64,000 bases of DNA, taken from Adiantum capillus-veneris (lineage: Eukaryota; Streptophyta; Polypodiopsida; Polypodiales; Pteridaceae). This document shows, one piece after another, positions 53,875-64,000 of this stretch. Location: NCBI GenBank assembly GCA_014529385.2, contig CM043970.1, positions 61,199,523 to 61,263,522 on the forward strand, read 5' to 3'. The translations under genes and the position numbers were made by a program. Position 1 is the first letter of the stretch. Each line of letters opens with the position of its first letter. Under the pieces are notes generated by a model. The model had not been told where the DNA came from and did not search any database. It saw nothing but the letters and a program-made list of their open reading frames with translations.

Positions 53875-55727
53875 TATTCTCAAATGCGGTCCCAATGGTA
53901 AAAAGAGCAAAAAAGGGCATGTTTTTTGACTATTTTAGAGGGTTGTCGTTTGATTGCAAAATTTTTGGACTAACCTAAGTATATATGCCCTTATACAACA
54001 TGAATCTACAAGTATATGGGGTCAAACGCCAAATCAAGCCCCCAAGTGTGTGTATATAGGTAAAAATAGCCATTTTTCGAGCAAACTATTGGTAAAACAG
54101 AGAAATCCGGCCATAAAAATTGTATATGAGTGTATATAGTGTTTTGCGGTGATGTTTTTGAGTTATTATGATTTTTGGGGATTTTTTGGGTTTAATTTGC
54201 TATTTTCTTTTTAATTTTTACTAATTATCGGCAGAAAAACTTCAAAAATACAAAAAGCAGGTGAAAAACGATCGTAATGAAAAACAAAAAATATGCGGAT
54301 AATCAATGACTATAGGACAACCTATGGTACAATGGGGGTGCAATTATGAGAATGGAGCGAAAAGCGTGTTTTGGCCAGATTTTGACCGAAACGTCAAATT
54401 TCTCGGAAACAGGGCAAATGGAGTCCAAATCAAAAATTTTGAGCCTAAACCGCATCTCGCAAGAAGTTGGGAGCACATGTCAAATTTCATGGAAAGTGGT
54501 TCAGGGACCCCCATTTTAAGATTTTTTCACTTCATTTTAAGCTCATTTCTACTATTGCCTTTTGAGAGAGAGCTCTTGCCACCTAGAGTGAACGGGACTT
54601 CCAGAGGCTTCTACATCGTGCATGACCACCCGCCAGACTCTAGACATGAGAGGTAGGCTCACCACCTTGATCTTTTTGCGTATGTTTGATGTTTTGTCGC
54701 GAAAACTAGCGTAGGGTTCACACGGGAAGCGAGCAATAGAGACTTACAGGTAGAAGTGACCACCTAAAGGCTAACCCGAAAGCAATGAGGCTTCATCGGC
54801 GGCTTCTCCTAGCATAGGAGACCACTTTTGAATACCCAAAGGAGGTAGAAAACCATCGGGAAAAACCCTAACTTCTAGAGCCCTGCAAGAGGCCACCGAA
54901 TGGTAAATCGGTGGAAAGAAGCCCAATTGCTACCAAAACTCATGGGTAGGAGCATCTCGACATGCTCGACAAGTCCATATAGCCCACATGGCCATACGGT
55001 GACCTGAAGCGGCGCTAAGCTTCAGAAACGGCATCGAACACACAAAACGTCAAATAGCTCTCATGGCCAAACCGCATGTCCGTTTGTTACCAAACTTCAC
55101 GAGCGGCTTTCCTAGACCATCAACAACCAAGTTCTATGGTGGCAGACCACCACAAGTCATCGACGGCATGTAAACGCAACCAAGGGCGCTTCCAGAGCGA
55201 CAAATTGCCAAACGGAACTCCGGTGAAGCCAAAGTCAACAAAAACCATATGGCAAGGATCCCCAAGGGACCGTGCAGCTATGGAGACCAACATCAAGAAA
55301 TTTCATCGCCGAAAAGCACTCCAAAAGTCAGAAAATGGCTCGGAGGCTCTGAAGTCCACACAGGGAGTTTCTTTCTATCTATTTGACTTATTTGTTGAAA
55401 TAGGGCTTAAAAGGGACTCAGGGGGGCTCAGGGCAGGCACCAACAGCACTCCCCATTTAATTTTCATCAAGCCAATTTTGGGGACCAAACTCAACATCTC
55501 TTGTCACACACAGCTTTTGAATAGCCTGTACATGCTAGCCACCAAGTTTCATCACATTTGGACAAAAATTGACCTCATATGCATCAAAAAACGCAAAGTA
55601 AGAGCATAGAGGCAATAATGGGCCATAGACCTACCAAAACTAGACCAAATCACATGAGATTTGCACAATATACTCATGAGCTCATTGCCAAGCTATCTGT
55701 GGGGTCATATGTGAAAAATGATGAAAT

Positions 55728-55751
55728 AGACATCCTACGCGTAGGATATCT
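55728..55751. repeat. Gyp-J 24-bp palindrome, copy 5 (1 mismatch)
   Basis: AGACATCCTACG then CGTAGGATATCT. Followed by AAATGACCAATTTGAAGCCAG, which resembles the flank of copy 7. Confidence 0.95.
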
Positions 55752-56012
55752 AAATGACCAATTTGAAGCCAGCTGGAATTTTTGAGTTCCAGATCTCTCT
55801 ATAACACCTTCATGAGCCCATGTATCAAGTTTCAAGCCATTCCCATCACATTTGGCCCCCAACATTTCCAAGATGCACATTTTGAACCCAAAAACACTAC
55901 ACATGCTCTTAACAACACAAATTCTTGTCCAAATCAAAATCCAAGAGCAGGGCCATGTTCCACATGCTAAGGGCTACCCACAGAACCAATTTCAGGACAT
56001 TTTTGATGAAAA

Positions 56013-56036
56013 AGACATCCTACGTGTAGGATGTCT
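56013..56036. repeat. Gyp-J 24-bp palindrome, copy 6 (1 mismatch)
   Basis: Same palindrome with a central C to T change. Confidence 0.95.
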
Positions 56037-56298
56037 CCATTGTGATTTTGACCTACTGTGTAGGATTTGACCTCATGGGAGCCATTAACATGGTGTAAGA
56101 AGCCTGTATATCAAATTTCAACCGATTTGAATATCATTTTCCCCCTGTTGAGGACACCCTACCCAATTTGTGAGCCAAAATCCTGAATTTTCCCAGAATT
56201 GCACTTTTTTTATGTCCAAACCCAATTCTAATCACATAGCCATGTTGCACAGGTCAAGGGCCACCAGCATACCAAATTTCACCAAAAACAGACAAAGT

Positions 56299-56322
56299 AG
56301 ACATCCTACGCGTAGGATATCT
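56299..56322. repeat. Gyp-J 24-bp palindrome, copy 7 (1 mismatch)
   Basis: Same as copy 5. The spacing of copies 5, 6 and 7 is regular, 285 and 286 bp, which suggests an eroded tandem array. Confidence 0.95.
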
Positions 56323-56487
56323 AAATGATAATTTTTAGCCAGAAAGCTACTGTGAGAACATGCAAAGTTTCCCTAGTTCCTTTTAAGTTTTATTTTCAAT
56401 TTTCAAGTCATTTGGGTAGTTAGAACTCAGTTTATCAGCTAATATGGAAAAAACGCTAACTTTGGACTACTGAGTGCAACAGGATCT

Positions 56488-59400
56488 ATGGTAGCCGCGA
56501 AGTCACCTGCAAAGAAGAAGAGGATGATTGTAAAAGACTACTTGGAAGAAGTTGATCCATTTGTGATCCCAGAAGGAATCCTGAAGCCCACCAGCACATG
56601 GATTCAGGATGATTTTCTAGAGTCCAATGATTTAAGAATCTACCAAGGCGTATTCAAAGATCCTGAAGGGAATGCAGTGGAGCTACCCATGATACCATGG
56701 GAGCTTAATGAATTTATCAGAAGCAAGATGGGGGATTACTTGGAGAAGCTGGATCTACATAACTACTTTAAAGCTTTGCCAGCGGGGATTGACATCAAAA
56801 GAGTGTGGGAATTTGTAACCACTATCAACAAGGAAGATGGAGTGGTCCGAGTCACTGATCTGCAAGGCAAGCCAGATACCATGATTGTCATCACAGAAAG
56901 GGTGGTGGTAGCCGCACTTGACATCTCAAACAAAGGAGATAGTGTGACAAAGAGGCGAGATGAAGTCAAAGTCTACTCGGAAAAGAAGAACAACTACACA
57001 TTTGAAGATATTGAAAACCCAAAAGTGGCTATCATGAGCCAACTCTACAACCAATACTTCCACATGTGTACAAAGTGGCCACAAAAGCACAGGATGCCAC
57101 CAAGAGCCATTGCTACCACTTTCACCTAGGCAATGCAGAAGAGCAAGCCAAAAGTGATAAATTATGCTACTTACATCCATGACAACCTGGTGAAGATGGG
57201 GAACAGAAATCCCACCTATATTATACCTGGTGAGCTGATAACAAAAGTGGTCTATGGAGAGTTGCATGCCAAAGGAAACTGGACTGAACCTCCCTCATAG
57301 AATGATTACCTAAAGCTGAAAGAAGATAAAGAAGAAGAACCTCCCAGGGCACCTAGAATAGCCACACGGTTGAAGCGTCGGTTAGAGACCGTGCTAGAAG
57401 AGCCGCCAGAGTCGAAGAAAGGAAAGAAAGAAAGTTTACAAGTGCCGATCAAAGAAACCAAGTCACAAAAAGTGGCGCGGCTAGAACGACTAATGGAAAG
57501 CTTCAGAGCCGAGAGAGCACTCAAGGGAGATTTGAGCGAGTTGTGGAAGCCATCCTTGGAAGCCATGTCGGGATCATCTCGAAGAGCTCACCGGGATCGG
57601 TTCGAAGACTACATCAAAAACTTTGAGATCTTAGATGCCACGGTGGAGAATATCCCGAATATCCAATTTACAGAAGAAGAAGTGGATGAAGTGAGACAGA
57701 AACTGCTAGAAGAGCAGGAAGGCCAAGAAAGAGAGAGAAAGACCAAGGTGGACCGGTATTTCAAGAAGAAGCCACCGACTCCACCGTCAAGCCCAGAATC
57801 CAGCCCACCCCCATCACCACCTCCTCTTAGCCCTCCACAAACCCAACAAAAGGAGGAGCTGAATAGAATTGATGAACAAGAAGAGTCCAAGCAAGAGAAG
57901 AGCCAAGAGGAAGAGCAAAAAGAAGAAGCTGAACCAAAAGAGGAGAAGCTGGATCCAGAAGAAAAGAATTTCAGAATATTTCTTGATCTACTAGCTGCGG
58001 GTTACTCTCGAGAAGAGGCAGCTACTGTAGCCTTTGAGTTGGCAAGCACAAGGCCCAAGGAGCAGATGTAGAGCCTTCGGTTAGTAGAATTGAAAGAGAT
58101 GGCCACCAATACAGTGGATCTACAACCACCAACCAATGATTGGGATGTGGTGATGCAAAAGCTAACCGGGCTCAGAGCAAGATCAATGGCCTCGGAGAGT
58201 GAGATTGATAATCTCAAAACCAATGAAGTTCAGATCAAGGATGAAGTCGACTCACTACAAAAACAAGGCCAAGAGCATATAGAGAAACAAACAAAGCTGC
58301 AAGCCAGTCTGGACACGGCATTACAAAGATGCGAGGAGATGGAACGACAAAATCAAGCAGCCGAACACAAGCTTCAAAGAGCAGAGGAAGAATACAAGAA
58401 AATCAGCAAGTCATTGACAGATGCAGAGAGAGAAAGGGACAACTTGACTCTACAACTTGCTGAAGAGTCCAAGGAGGTGGAAACACTGAGAAATGCCAAG
58501 GAGAAGGCAGAGATAGAGCGTGAGGCAAGCCAGGATGAAGTGATCGAGCTGAAAGATCAGATGAAAGTAAAAGATCAGACCATCCAAAGGCTAAGGGCAT
58601 CTCCGGTCAGAGTCAGAGCTGCTAGCTCGACTGACACGACTTCAGAGACTAATCTATATGAAGAACAAATGAAGGAACTCCAAAAGGAGTTAACACTGGA
58701 GAAGAGGCAAAGGCTGATGCTGACCGAGGGGTCTCTGGTAATGCAAAATTGCTTGGAAGAAGAGAACCAGGCATTGAAAAATGAGCTAGAAGCCGTAAAA
58801 AAAAAGATGGATGAAGATTTTCAGAGATGGCAAGCAGAAAACGAAGACATCAAGAGAAAGCTCGAGGAGGCGGAGAAAATCAATACCGATATGAACGACC
58901 TCCTAGTGAACATGGGAGATCAAGCGGAAGAACCAAAAAGGGCATTTCAACAGCAGATAGATGAGCTGAGAGGCCAACAAAAAACTGAAGAGCAACAGTT
59001 TAGCACCGGGCCAGTAGCAACGGAAGGAATCGACATAGAGAATGTGTCAGATCCAGTGGACACCACCATGCAAGAGAACATCCTGGTGGGACCCTCAGAA
59101 GAGCCCCATGATCTGACACAAGAAGAAGAAGAAAAGCTGCAGAAGGCCATAGAAGCGGCAGTAAAAGACACAGCTAGAGAAGCATTGGAGTGGGATCAGA
59201 GGGTGTTTAAATCGATGACCATTCAGAAGATAGATGCCAGTATCCTTAGGCGTGAATGGCTACAGCCTTCTCTCCCATATCCTTTGCTAAAGTACGAAGC
59301 TGCTACTATCAATAAACGGATAAAAGAGGAGCCAACAGTGCCATTGTACAAAGTAGATATCTCCAAACCTGAAGGAGTCAAGCTGATAGTGGATTCTCAA

Positions 59401-59952
59401 CCCAGGTGGAGAAAGGCATGGCTCACAAAATATCCGCAATATTTAATCCATCTGGTAGAGGCACCTAAAGTGATCAGAGACAACCTCAGTTTCTGCCCTC
59501 TACCAAGGATGCGGACATGGAAGGCCCAAGAACTGTTGCAGAGAAGCCAACCCACTTGGCTCAATTACCCGAAGCTGCGAGGCTTGAAGATAGGCGAGAG
59601 AATGAGTTAGCAATACATGGTGAAAACCCTAACGGGTGCCATCAAATTGTTCACTGGCTTGCCTGACCTATCCTGCATCATGCTGAGAAAATTATGTAAA
59701 ACCCTTTTGGCAGTCTTCGAAACCTTCAAACCAGGCCAAGCGACAGACAATACCTTTTTCTTTCAAGATACATACAGATGTGCATACGATCTGTCTGCTC
59801 AGCCTTCTCACGAGGTGATACATGCATTGTATCAAAGAATTATGTTTTTGTCTTCTTATCACCTCCAAGCCTTTGAAGAAGCCTTCTACACCGGCTTCTT
59901 CACCATCAACACAGATATATTCGGCCCGACGTTACTCGCCCAGCATGCGTGA
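56488..59952 (+). pseudogene. Gyp-J extra 3' frame: 1154 codons with four TAG codons
   Basis: From ATG 56488 to TGA 59950-59952 one frame is interrupted only by TAG at 57127, 57298, 58069 and 59608. Order: a basic start (AAKSPAKKKRM), then an alpha/beta-looking domain of about 270 residues (PWELNEFIRSKMGDYLEKLD, RVWEFVTTINKEDG). An acidic, Pro-rich linker (PPTPPSSPESSPPPSPPP) is followed by FLDLLAAGYSREEAATVAF, a UBA-like helical stretch. Next is a long coiled coil (about 58200-58990), an acidic part, and a Trp/Leu-rich C-terminus. No signal peptide or membrane segment was seen, so it is not envelope-like. I do not recognise the family. Extra ORFs downstream of pol are known in some plant Tat/Athila elements. 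Confidence 0.75.
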
Positions 59953-60029
59953 TATGAGTCCCTTCTAAAGATGCACAAAAGCCTACACTGAAGAAGCAGC
60001 TCTACTGCCATGTCGGGGACGACATGAAC

Positions 60030-60043
60030 AAGGAGGGGGGGAG
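60030..60043 (+). other. Gyp-J polypurine tract
   Basis: AAGGAGGGGGGGAG precedes the 3' LTR start TGTTAGCAGC at 60044. Confidence 0.88.
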
Positions 60044-60637
60044 TGTTAGCAGCTGGACACACCCTATGGAGAAAGATTGCTCGGCGGAATATTATTTTTT
60101 GTAATTATTCTTTAATTGAGAAAACCCGACATTTCACCTTTGTAAATAGTGGGGCTTGCAGAAGCTTCCACATTGTATCCCATTTTTGACATTTAGATTG
60201 AGTAGATGGTTAAATTGGAACATTAGGGTTTGAGATTGTAAGGTATTTATACCACTTTTGACCTTAATGAAAGAAAAACCTTTGTCATTTTTAAAAATTT
60301 CTGTCTGTGAGTGAGCGTATTGTGTACGAGAGAGAGTGAGAGTTTCATCTTGACGCTACACGCACACCGGTGGTCAGAATCGAGTGCGGAGAAGTGTAGC
60401 GTGTTACCCCCGACGAGAGCTACGTGCCAATACCTACATTGTGGGTGTACGGTCTGGTTTTGCGAACTCGACCCACGAGCTACATCTGGTGATTCGGTGA
60501 GCATATGTTGTCTGTTTTTGCAATTCAGCATATCCACGCGTTCGCATTGAGTAGAGCTACACATTAGGCACTTTAGTTTTTGGAAATGACAACCTGCAAA
60601 CTTCGATCAAACATCCTACGTGATTTTGCACCAGGTG

Positions 60638-60642
60638 TTTAT
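60638..60642. other. Copia K target-site duplication, left copy (TTTAT)
   Basis: Pairs exactly with 61722-61726. The empty site can be read in the other Gyp-J LTR (GGTGTTTAGGGTTGGG near 41950). Confidence 0.93.
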
Positions 60643-60780
60643 TGTTGGGGTTAAGGCCTATGTGCCTTGATCGGTCGCCCAGGTCATGGGCGCGCGCCCA
60701 CTGTTACCCTATACTTATAGTGAGTATACTGTATAGGGGGAGCTGCCACTTCACAGTCTCCCCACCCATATCTGCGTTGT

Positions 60781-61401
60781 GTGTCTCCTTCTCTCTCTCT
60801 CTCTCTCTCACCTGGAGTGCAGAGCAGTGACCTTGTTGTGCAGGTTGCGTCTACGGATGCACAGGTAGAGCGGGACAGCTCTAGTGAGTCACAGCAGGAT
60901 GAGTCATCAGAGGTGATGACAGAGATGACTCACATGGATGTTGAGATGTCGGCTATTGTGGAGTCATTTCTTGATACGCTTATGCCAGAGCTTGATGCAG
61001 ATTCAGGACAGATGGATACTCTTGGTACACATGTGATATGTGGTGGGCACGAGGAGTCACTCCAGAGCTCGGAGTCAGAGTGCCATGGTGTCTATGATAG
61101 GGGACAGGATTACCATGAGTTGAGTTCTGAGTTGGAGGTGGCAGAGGTTGCCAGGGCTGCATCAACATTCGGTGTCCTCATGTACGAGATGCTGATCTCG
61201 AGGCCCGACATAGCAGCTGCAGTGGGAGCATTTGCAGCAGGGTTGATTAGTTGTTCGATGACTGATCTCGGCATAGAGCATAGGGGAGGTTTGCAGGTAT
61301 TGGACCGATACTTGCAGGAGTGCATGAGCTCTTGTAGACTATTTGCAGAGCTTGGAGCTAGCTCTGTGTGGCTTCCGCAGCAGCGAGATGTTTGTCTATA
61401 A
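60781..61401 (+). CDS. Copia K ORF: acidic N-terminus plus RT-tail remnant
   Basis: 206 codons without a stop. The first dozen residues are translated microsatellite and LTR. Residues 20-110 are acidic and Ser/Glu/Met-rich. Residues about 125-195 (FGVLMYEMLISRPDIAAAVG... LQVLDRYLQECMSS) align by eye with the Copia RT C-terminus (G-S-LMYAM-x-x-TRPDIA... I-LRYL). No catalytic residues of RT, protease or integrase are present. The true start may be a Met downstream of the LTR, such as M-T-E-M-T-H-M near 60917. Expression and function are unknown. Confidence 0.6.
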   Translation: MSPSLSLSLSPGVQSSDLVVQVASTDAQVERDSSSESQQDESSEVMTEMTHMDVEMSAIVESFLDTLMPELDADSGQMDTLGTHVICGGHEESLQSSESECHGVYDRGQDYHELSSELEVAEVARAASTFGVLMYEMLISRPDIAAAVGAFAAGLISCSMTDLGIEHRGGLQVLDRYLQECMSSCRLFAELGASSVWLPQQRDVCL

Positions 61402-61524
61402 GTAGAGCCGAATGCACTAGCTCATCGAGAGTCAGTGGGCATAGGTTGAGAGAATATCTCACCTTCTATTAGTTGTACACTAGTAGATCTTGCTTAAAGG
61501 CACATTGGCCTTTAAGTGGGAGGT

Positions 61525-61721
61525 TGTTGGGGCTAAGGCCTATGTGCCTTGACCGGTCGCCCAGGTCATGGGCGCGCGCCCACTGTTACCCTATACTTAT
61601 AGTGAGTATACTATATAGGGGGAGCTGCCACTTCACAGTCTCCCCACCCATATCTGCGTTGTGTGTCTCCTTCTCTCTCTCTCTCTCACTCTCCGTCTGT
61701 GGTGCTCCCCAATCCCCTTCA
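61525..61721 (+). mobile_element. Copia K 3' LTR (197 bp)
   Basis: Starts TGTTGGGG after the polypurine tract and ends CTTCA, just before TTTAT. It contains CATGGGCGCGCGCCCA, an inverted repeat also present in the 5' LTR at about 60686-60701. Confidence 0.9.
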
Positions 61722-61726
61722 TTTAT
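61722..61726. other. Copia K target-site duplication, right copy (TTTAT)
   Basis: Matches 60638-60642 exactly. Gyp-J LTR sequence resumes with GGTTGGGATTTTGG. Confidence 0.93.
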
Positions 61727-62054
61727 GGTTGGGATTTTGGTTCATGGACCTTAGGGAGAGTGACCTATTGGTGTTAATAGGGTCTCCTTCAAGTTCTGTA
61801 GCGTTTCGAGAACGTTTGAGGGGTATTTGGCTCTTGAAAGCGTTGTAGGAAATCTCTTCTTATGCACTCCTGAAGGCTGAAGCTTAGACATTGGGTAGAG
61901 ACCTCTATAGGAATTAGTCGAGAGTCGGTCGAGTGTAGATTGACACCCTATGCTTGCTTCCACGCGCCTGCGGGTCGAGCTTCGTCCTTAGCTGACAAAT
62001 TTTGTTAGGTGAGTTCTCGCTCTGTTGACATCCATCGCGGCGTATCCGCCAACA

Positions 62055-63480
62055 GATATCAATATGACTTTTGATTTTGAGCATCATACACCTAATCCTC
62101 CCGATGATGGCTCGCGGTTGGATACTCTCATGGAGGGTACCCGTGTAGTTACGGAAGGAGATGACGCTTACAAACTACTTGATATTCATGAATTTTGAGC
62201 ACTTCAAGCACGCATGTCTATGATGCAAAAACATTTTGCATCTTTGAATGAAAATGTTCGTAAATTATCCACTTTAGTAGTGCAATTTATGCAACAGCAG
62301 CCCAGGGCTCTATTGATACACATTGCACAAGCATGTATCTGATTAGGGGCAGGGTCCTCAAGGTCCCCTTTCGAATTCTCTACTCTCTCACTCAAAAGGA
62401 TGTGGATGATTTGTTGAAAAATACAAATCCACCAACTTTTAAGGGATGATCTTTGGTGTACTTCGGATGTAGTTAGAGCACTAAAAACAAGTATGAAACT
62501 GGAAGGCAAGGCCTATAAATGGTGGATGTCGATCTCAAGGATAAGAATATCATACCATAGACTTGGGCAGCCTTTGAGGCTGTATTTAGAAATGATTTTT
62601 CCCACAAATGAGGCAGATAGAAATTGGTCGGCTTGGAATAAGTGTTCCATGCGACAATATAAATCATCACTAGAATATATCTTGCACTATTGAGATGTCA
62701 TCCTCAAGTTGGAAGGGTTAGATACCTTTTAGAAAGTGCGTAAGTTTATCCACGGTCAGATGCTAGAGCTTAAAAAGCATATCAAGACTCAAGATCCCAC
62801 AACACTTGAGGAGGCCATAGTGCAAGCTCACATCCATGATGATCCTGATCGTAAGACACCACACAGTACTCACGTGCTTGACAATATACAAAGTAATATA
62901 TGCACACAATAAAGAAAAGTTTATAGTAGCCAACTCATAGGTGGCCAAGAAACCCAAGGGGTCTAGCGGGCCTCTCTCTACAGAAGAATTTGAGAAGACA
63001 AAAAAGAAAAAATTATGTTTTCAATTTTTAGGACGCGTCCATGGAAAAAAGGATTGTCCCAAGAGAAAATGTGATGGCTAAGGCAAGGAGAGAGCAGTGC
63101 ACATGGTGTAGTTGTTTCCTCTTGAGTCTTTGTTACATTTCTCTAATGTGGAGGTAACACACACCGAGGTGGTGCATGAGTGCTGTATAAAATATTCCAT
63201 GTGGCAATATACCTTTAGTTCACATGAGCTAGTGCGTATACACGGATCTATTCAAGGGCACAAGGTGCATATCTTGGTAGATGATGTCACTGCACACAAT
63301 TTCATTAACTATAAGTTGATGAAACGGCTCAAGTTGCCCCAAACTCCGATATTCCACTTACAAGGTAGCAATGGTGAACGGCTATGATGCCGAGGTATGT
63401 GACACTCAAGTGAGAGCTGTACCATTGGAATTCAAGGGTATACAACATCCCTAGATTTTTAGGTTATGAATATGGAGGAG
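62055..63480 (+). pseudogene. Gyp-L gag and protease relic
   Basis: Gag-like: LEGKAYKWWMSI (about 62500), then LTEEAI-type sequence (PTTLEEAIVQAHIHDD near 62795). A degraded knuckle follows (LCFQFLGRVHGKKDCPKRK near 63017-63072). Protease: GHKVHILVDDVTAHNFINY (about 63258-63315), in which the usual D-T-G-A is D-D-V-T-A. Stops are frequent. Sequence from the Gyp-J LTR passes directly into it, so Gyp-J probably inserted into this older element. Confidence 0.75.
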
Positions 63481-64000
63481 CGGACAAATGTGGTACATTG
63501 GTCGAGAATGATTGCATAGTGTAGGACCATCACTTGGAAAAGAGGGTGCTTGTTATACTAATCCCTGCTCACAAGGAAACCATGAACAAACAAAGTGAGA
63601 TTAGCATTTTATTCAACATAGCTAGAATAAAGTACGCCACAACACATCACAAGACAAGCCATCCCAATCATTGTCTTAAGGCTAGGAGAGCCCTCTCCAC
63701 CCTGTCATACTATTACAACATGTGGGATTTATGGAAAATTTAACAACAACACACCACAAACAAACTATGAAGAACTTAGTAAAAAAACATCAAGAGACTT
63801 ACATATCATTGTTCTCTATGACTTTATGTTGAAAGAGAGACAAGGTAGCCATTCTTAGTACAAACCCACCTCCTTGATTCAACAAACTGTTGTGCTTACA
63901 ATTGGTAAGAGAAATGAAGGCTTCCTACTCTCTATTGAGTGATCACTCTTTCTTACAATGGCAGAAACTCCCTTACTAATCACACGCCTAAGTGAAACAC
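63481..64000. other. Unassigned right edge
   Basis: No credible ORF, LTR or repeat recognised. It probably continues the decayed Gyp-L internal region. Confidence 0.4.

Larger units (their letters stand above)
53698..56487 (+). other. Gyp-J non-coding spacer (2.8 kb) with palindromes
   Basis: No credible ORF. It contains a second purine tract (TAGGAGAGGGGGAGG, 53860-53874) and three copies of the 24-bp palindrome plus a half-site-like GGACACCCTACCC at 56152. Fragments such as CATGAGCCCATGTATCAAG / CATGGGAGCCATTAAC recur near the palindromes. Confidence 0.7.
60643..61721 (+). mobile_element. Copia K: miniature non-autonomous Copia (1079 bp)
   Basis: TGTTGGGG...CTTCA. The 5' LTR starts at 60643; the 3' LTR is 61525-61721 (197 bp). 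The two LTRs match closely through the CT run, after which the 5' copy has lost about 30 bp. A degenerate primer site TGGAGTGCAGAGC is at 60813-60825. The internal part is about 700 bp, with a pol remnant ORF and the polypurine tract TTTAAGTGGGAGGT at 61511-61524. Perfect TTTAT duplication. Confidence 0.92.
41488..62054 (+). mobile_element. Gyp-J: large non-chromoviral Gypsy element (about 20.5 kb with insertion)
   Basis: LTR, primer site, 1.8-kb leader, long gag, protease, RT, RNase H, integrase with two zinc modules, second protease-like domain, 2.8-kb non-coding spacer, 1154-codon extra frame, polypurine tract and LTR. No chromodomain. The integrase (HPQTNGQAEATNKTL, TDYLTKWAEAKA) and the Asp-tRNA-like primer site fit the Tat/Athila side of Gypsy rather than chromoviruses. 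The coding regions are broken by many stops and shifts, so this copy is dead. Confidence 0.88.
60044..62054 (+). mobile_element. Gyp-J 3' LTR, split by Copia K
   Basis: TGTTAGC...GCCAACA. Without K (60643-61721) and one TTTAT copy it is about 927 bp. It contains a palindrome half-site AAACATCCTACG at 60609-60620. It ends at 62054, where the Gyp-L relic begins. Confidence 0.88.

Noticed and set aside
57127-59610. TAG as a sense codon or programmed readthrough in this genome
   Set aside because: The four TAG codons are suggestive, but other frames of the same element have TGA and TAA too, and CAG to TAG decay is directly visible in Gyp-B1. Kept only as an alternative.
56488-59952. An envelope gene in Gyp-J
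   Set aside because: The position after pol fits, but there is no signal peptide, membrane segment or Cys-rich ectodomain. The long coiled coil and acidic linker suggest an intracellular protein.
1-64000. Any host gene or exon
   Set aside because: I looked for long non-retroelement frames and recognisable domains on both strands and found none that I could support.

Overview
The window looks like repeat-rich chromosomal DNA from a land plant. Every recognisable coding stretch belongs to a retroelement: Ty3/Gypsy (several with chromodomains), Ty1/Copia, a LINE and a tRNA-derived SINE. Initiator-Met-type primer binding sites and many CT/GA microsatellites fit a plant. I saw no cellular gene, rRNA or CRISPR array. 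A fern or another large-genome non-flowering plant is a reasonable guess, but the species cannot be fixed from sequence alone.

Layout. 1-2.08 kb: 3' part of a LINE on the minus strand, ending in a CT/GA microsatellite. 2.08-5.97 kb: decayed Copia (Cop-E, minus). 5.97-10.30 kb: decayed chromovirus (Gyp-A, plus) with its 3' LTR. 10.30-13.33 kb: gag-protease-only Gypsy (Gyp-B1, minus). 13.34-15.14 kb: integrase half of a related element (Gyp-B3, plus), which shares an LTR with Gyp-B2 (15.15-32.43 kb). Gyp-B2 contains a nest. Non-autonomous LTR element D (minus, 17.88-31.11 kb) is inserted in it, and an intact young chromovirus, Gyp-C (21.47-30.16 kb, target duplication CTTGG), is inserted in D's 5' LTR. 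32.43-38.3 kb: LTR relics, a gag-protease piece, a Copia RNase H relic, a SINE and an integrase relic. 38.3-41.49 kb: 3' untranslated part and LTR of an unidentified element (LTR-I). 41.49-62.05 kb: the large non-chromoviral Gypsy element Gyp-J. 62.06-63.5 kb: another decayed gag-protease relic (Gyp-L).

Gyp-C is the only element that looks capable of autonomous activity. It has an unbroken 1704-codon gag-protease-RT-RNase H-integrase-chromodomain frame between LTRs of equal length with a single difference noticed by eye. Gyp-B1 and Gyp-B2 share one architecture (gag, zinc knuckle and protease, then directly the 3' tail) and would need enzymes from relatives such as Gyp-B3 or Gyp-C. D and the miniature Copia K are also non-autonomous.

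Gyp-J is the most unusual element. A nearly perfect 24-bp palindrome recurs seven times in its two long non-coding regions, with half-sites elsewhere including both LTRs. Its integrase carries two tandem zinc-binding (H2C2) modules. A second retropepsin-like domain follows the integrase. A 1154-codon frame downstream of pol is interrupted only by four TAG codons. A miniature Copia (K) with a perfect TTTAT target duplication sits in its 3' LTR. Its 5' LTR has lost its first ~131 bp where it abuts LTR-I.
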